Shown: in pieces, positions 6,093 to 7,073 of the stretch
Layout of the letters: each line of letters opens with the position of its first letter
Numbering within the stretch: the first letter of the stretch is position 1
From: Flavobacteriales bacterium
GTDB taxonomy: Bacteria > Bacteroidota > Bacteroidia > Flavobacteriales_F > PHOS-HE28
Reading direction: 5' to 3'
DNA length: 7,073 bases
NCBI GenBank assembly: GCA_025455765.1
Contig: JALOLX010000193.1
Coordinates: 1-7,073, forward strand
Position numbers and translations under genes: made by a program
The notes under the pieces: generated by a model
Database searches by the model: none
Seen by the model: only the letters and a program-made list of their open reading frames with translations
What the model was told of the DNA's origin: nothing

Positions 6093-7073
6093 TTCCCGCC
6101 CCTTCCGCGCCCTGCTGCGCCTGCTGCCCCTGGCCCTGCTGGTACACGCCTGCGATGAGGCACCCCAGCGCAAGCCCGCATCGGTGGGCGGCGACGGCGA
6201 AGTGCTCGTGGTGATGAACAAGGCCCACTGGGACGGTCCGCCGGGGGCCATGGTGCGCAGTGTGCTGGAGCAGGAGATGCCCCACATGACCCGTCCGGAG
6301 CCGCGCTTCACCGTGGCCCAGGTGGCGCCGGGGCAGTTCGCCTCGCTCCTCCAAGGGCACCACAGCGTCATCGTGGCCGTCATCAGCGGCGAGGCCGACA
6401 GTGTAGCCCTGCGCATCCAGCGCGATGTGCATGCCACCGGTCAGCTGCTGATGCAGGCCAGCGCCTACGACCCGCAGACCTGGATGGACCTCTTCCAGCG
6501 CCAGGCCGGCACGGTGGCCGAAGCCTTCGAGCAGCACCAGCGCAACCGCATCGCAGCGCGCGTGCGGGGCACACAGGACGAGGCGTTGGTGAGCAGTGTG
6601 CGCACCGCCATGGGTGTGGAGCTCACCATCCCCGGGGGCTACCGGGTGGTGGAGCAGACCCCGCGCTTCGCCTGGCTGCAGCGCGACCGGCTGGTACGGG
6701 GGGGTGGTCTGGAGCACAATGTGATCGAGGGCCTGCTGATCCACCGCCATCCGTACCGCAGCGACAGCACCTTCAGCGTGCCCTACCTGGTGGAGCTGCG
6801 CGATTCGGTGACGCGCGCCTTTGTGGAAGGGCCCGATCCCGGTTCGTACATGATCGTGCAGCGGGCCTTCGAGCAGCTGGACCTGATGCCCGGCGGACAC
6901 GAAGCTGTGCTGGACGGCCGCTTCGCCTATGTGATGCACGGCCTTTACGGCATGGAGGGCGCCAAGATGGGCGGCCCCTTCGTCAGCCTCAGCACCCTCA
7001 ACCCGGAGGGCACCGAGCTCATCACGGTGGAAGGCTTCGTCTATGCCCCGCAGTTCAACAAGCGGGAATACCT
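6073..7073 (+). CDS. DUF4837 family lipoprotein, 3' end cut by window edge
   Basis: The frame from ATG 6073 stays open to the window end (333 full codons). The N-terminus is a lipoprotein signal: Arg residues, a Leu-rich core and Cys27 in LVHAC, followed by DEAPQRK. The mature part matches what I know of the Bacteroidota family DUF4837: GGDGEVLVVM followed by HWDGPPG (about 39-58), PEPRFTVAQV, a central domain with VVEQTPRFAWLQRDR, then PGSYMIVQRAF, YVMHGLYGMEGAKMGGPFVS and VEGFVYAPQFNKREYL. The last block is normally close to the C-terminus, so probably only some tens of residues are missing. Function is unknown. The position directly behind a lytic transglycosylase and the lipid anchor suggest an envelope role, which is inference. 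An acidic pair follows the Cys; acidic residues near it can influence lipoprotein sorting, but no specific location can be read from this. AGGAGG at 6043-6048 is too far (24 bases) to serve as a normal ribosome binding site. Confidence 0.9.
   Translation, partial: MRLPQPASRPFRALLRLLPLALLVHACDEAPQRKPASVGGDGEVLVVMNKAHWDGPPGAMVRSVLEQEMPHMTRPEPRFTVAQVAPGQFASLLQGHHSVIVAVISGEADSVALRIQRDVHATGQLLMQASAYDPQTWMDLFQRQAGTVAEAFEQHQRNRIAARVRGTQDEALVSSVRTAMGVELTIPGGYRVVEQTPRFAWLQRDRLVRGGGLEHNVIEGLLIHRHPYRSDSTFSVPYLVELRDSVTRAFVEGPDPGSYMIVQRAFEQLDLMPGGHEAVLDGRFAYVMHGLYGMEGAKMGGPFVSLSTLNPEGTELITVEGFVYAPQFNKREY

Noticed and set aside
6028..6939. 303-codon open frame on the minus strand
   Set aside because: It is antisense to the DUF4837 gene, His-rich and low in complexity. 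It is a shadow of strong codon bias.
1..7073. CRISPR array, tRNA/rRNA genes, transposase, toxin-antitoxin or defence genes
   Set aside because: No spaced direct-repeat array, cloverleaf-like sequence, transposase motif or defence-family protein was seen on either strand.

Overview
The window reads as a stretch of a GC-rich member of the Bacteroidota, probably Flavobacteriales-like. Three things support this: a type IX secretion (T9SS) type A C-terminal sorting domain on a large surface protein, a DUF4837 lipoprotein (a family essentially confined to Bacteroidota), and start sites without Shine-Dalgarno sequences but with a TAnnTT-type -7 motif. The lineage is inferred from protein families, not from a marker gene.

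Layout: all four genes are on the + strand. (1) 2-598 is the C-terminal part of gatA, the amidase subunit of the Asp/Glu-tRNA amidotransferase; its N-terminus lies outside the window. (2) 599-698 is a 100-base gap with two small inverted repeats. (3) 699-4472 encodes a 1257-residue secreted protein: signal peptide, about 14 FG-GAP/VCBS calcium-loop repeats (possibly two seven-bladed beta-propellers), an SdrD-B/Cna-B-like domain, a beta-sandwich region, a DUF7619-type conserved module, an Ig/PKD-like domain and a T9SS type A sorting domain. (4) 4473-4565 is a gap with a perfect 8-bp inverted repeat just after the stop and a candidate promoter before the next gene. (5) 4566-6053 encodes an MltD-like lytic transglycosylase with two clear LysM domains. 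(6) 6073 to the window end encodes a DUF4837 lipoprotein cut by the edge; it starts 19 bases after the transglycosylase and is probably co-transcribed with it.

The transglycosylase and the DUF4837 lipoprotein look like a cell-envelope pair. gatA is housekeeping. The surface protein stands out: its propeller half has much lower G+C (hand count 26/60 at 961-1020) than gatA (49/60 at 301-360) or the transglycosylase (40/60 at 4861-4920), while its C-terminal modules return to the flanking composition (40/60 at 3901-3960). It looks like an accessory, mosaic gene placed between conserved genes. No mobile element, CRISPR array, RNA gene or defence module is visible. The most noteworthy signals are the mosaic composition of the surface-protein gene and an exact in-frame 21-bp tandem duplication inside its propeller.
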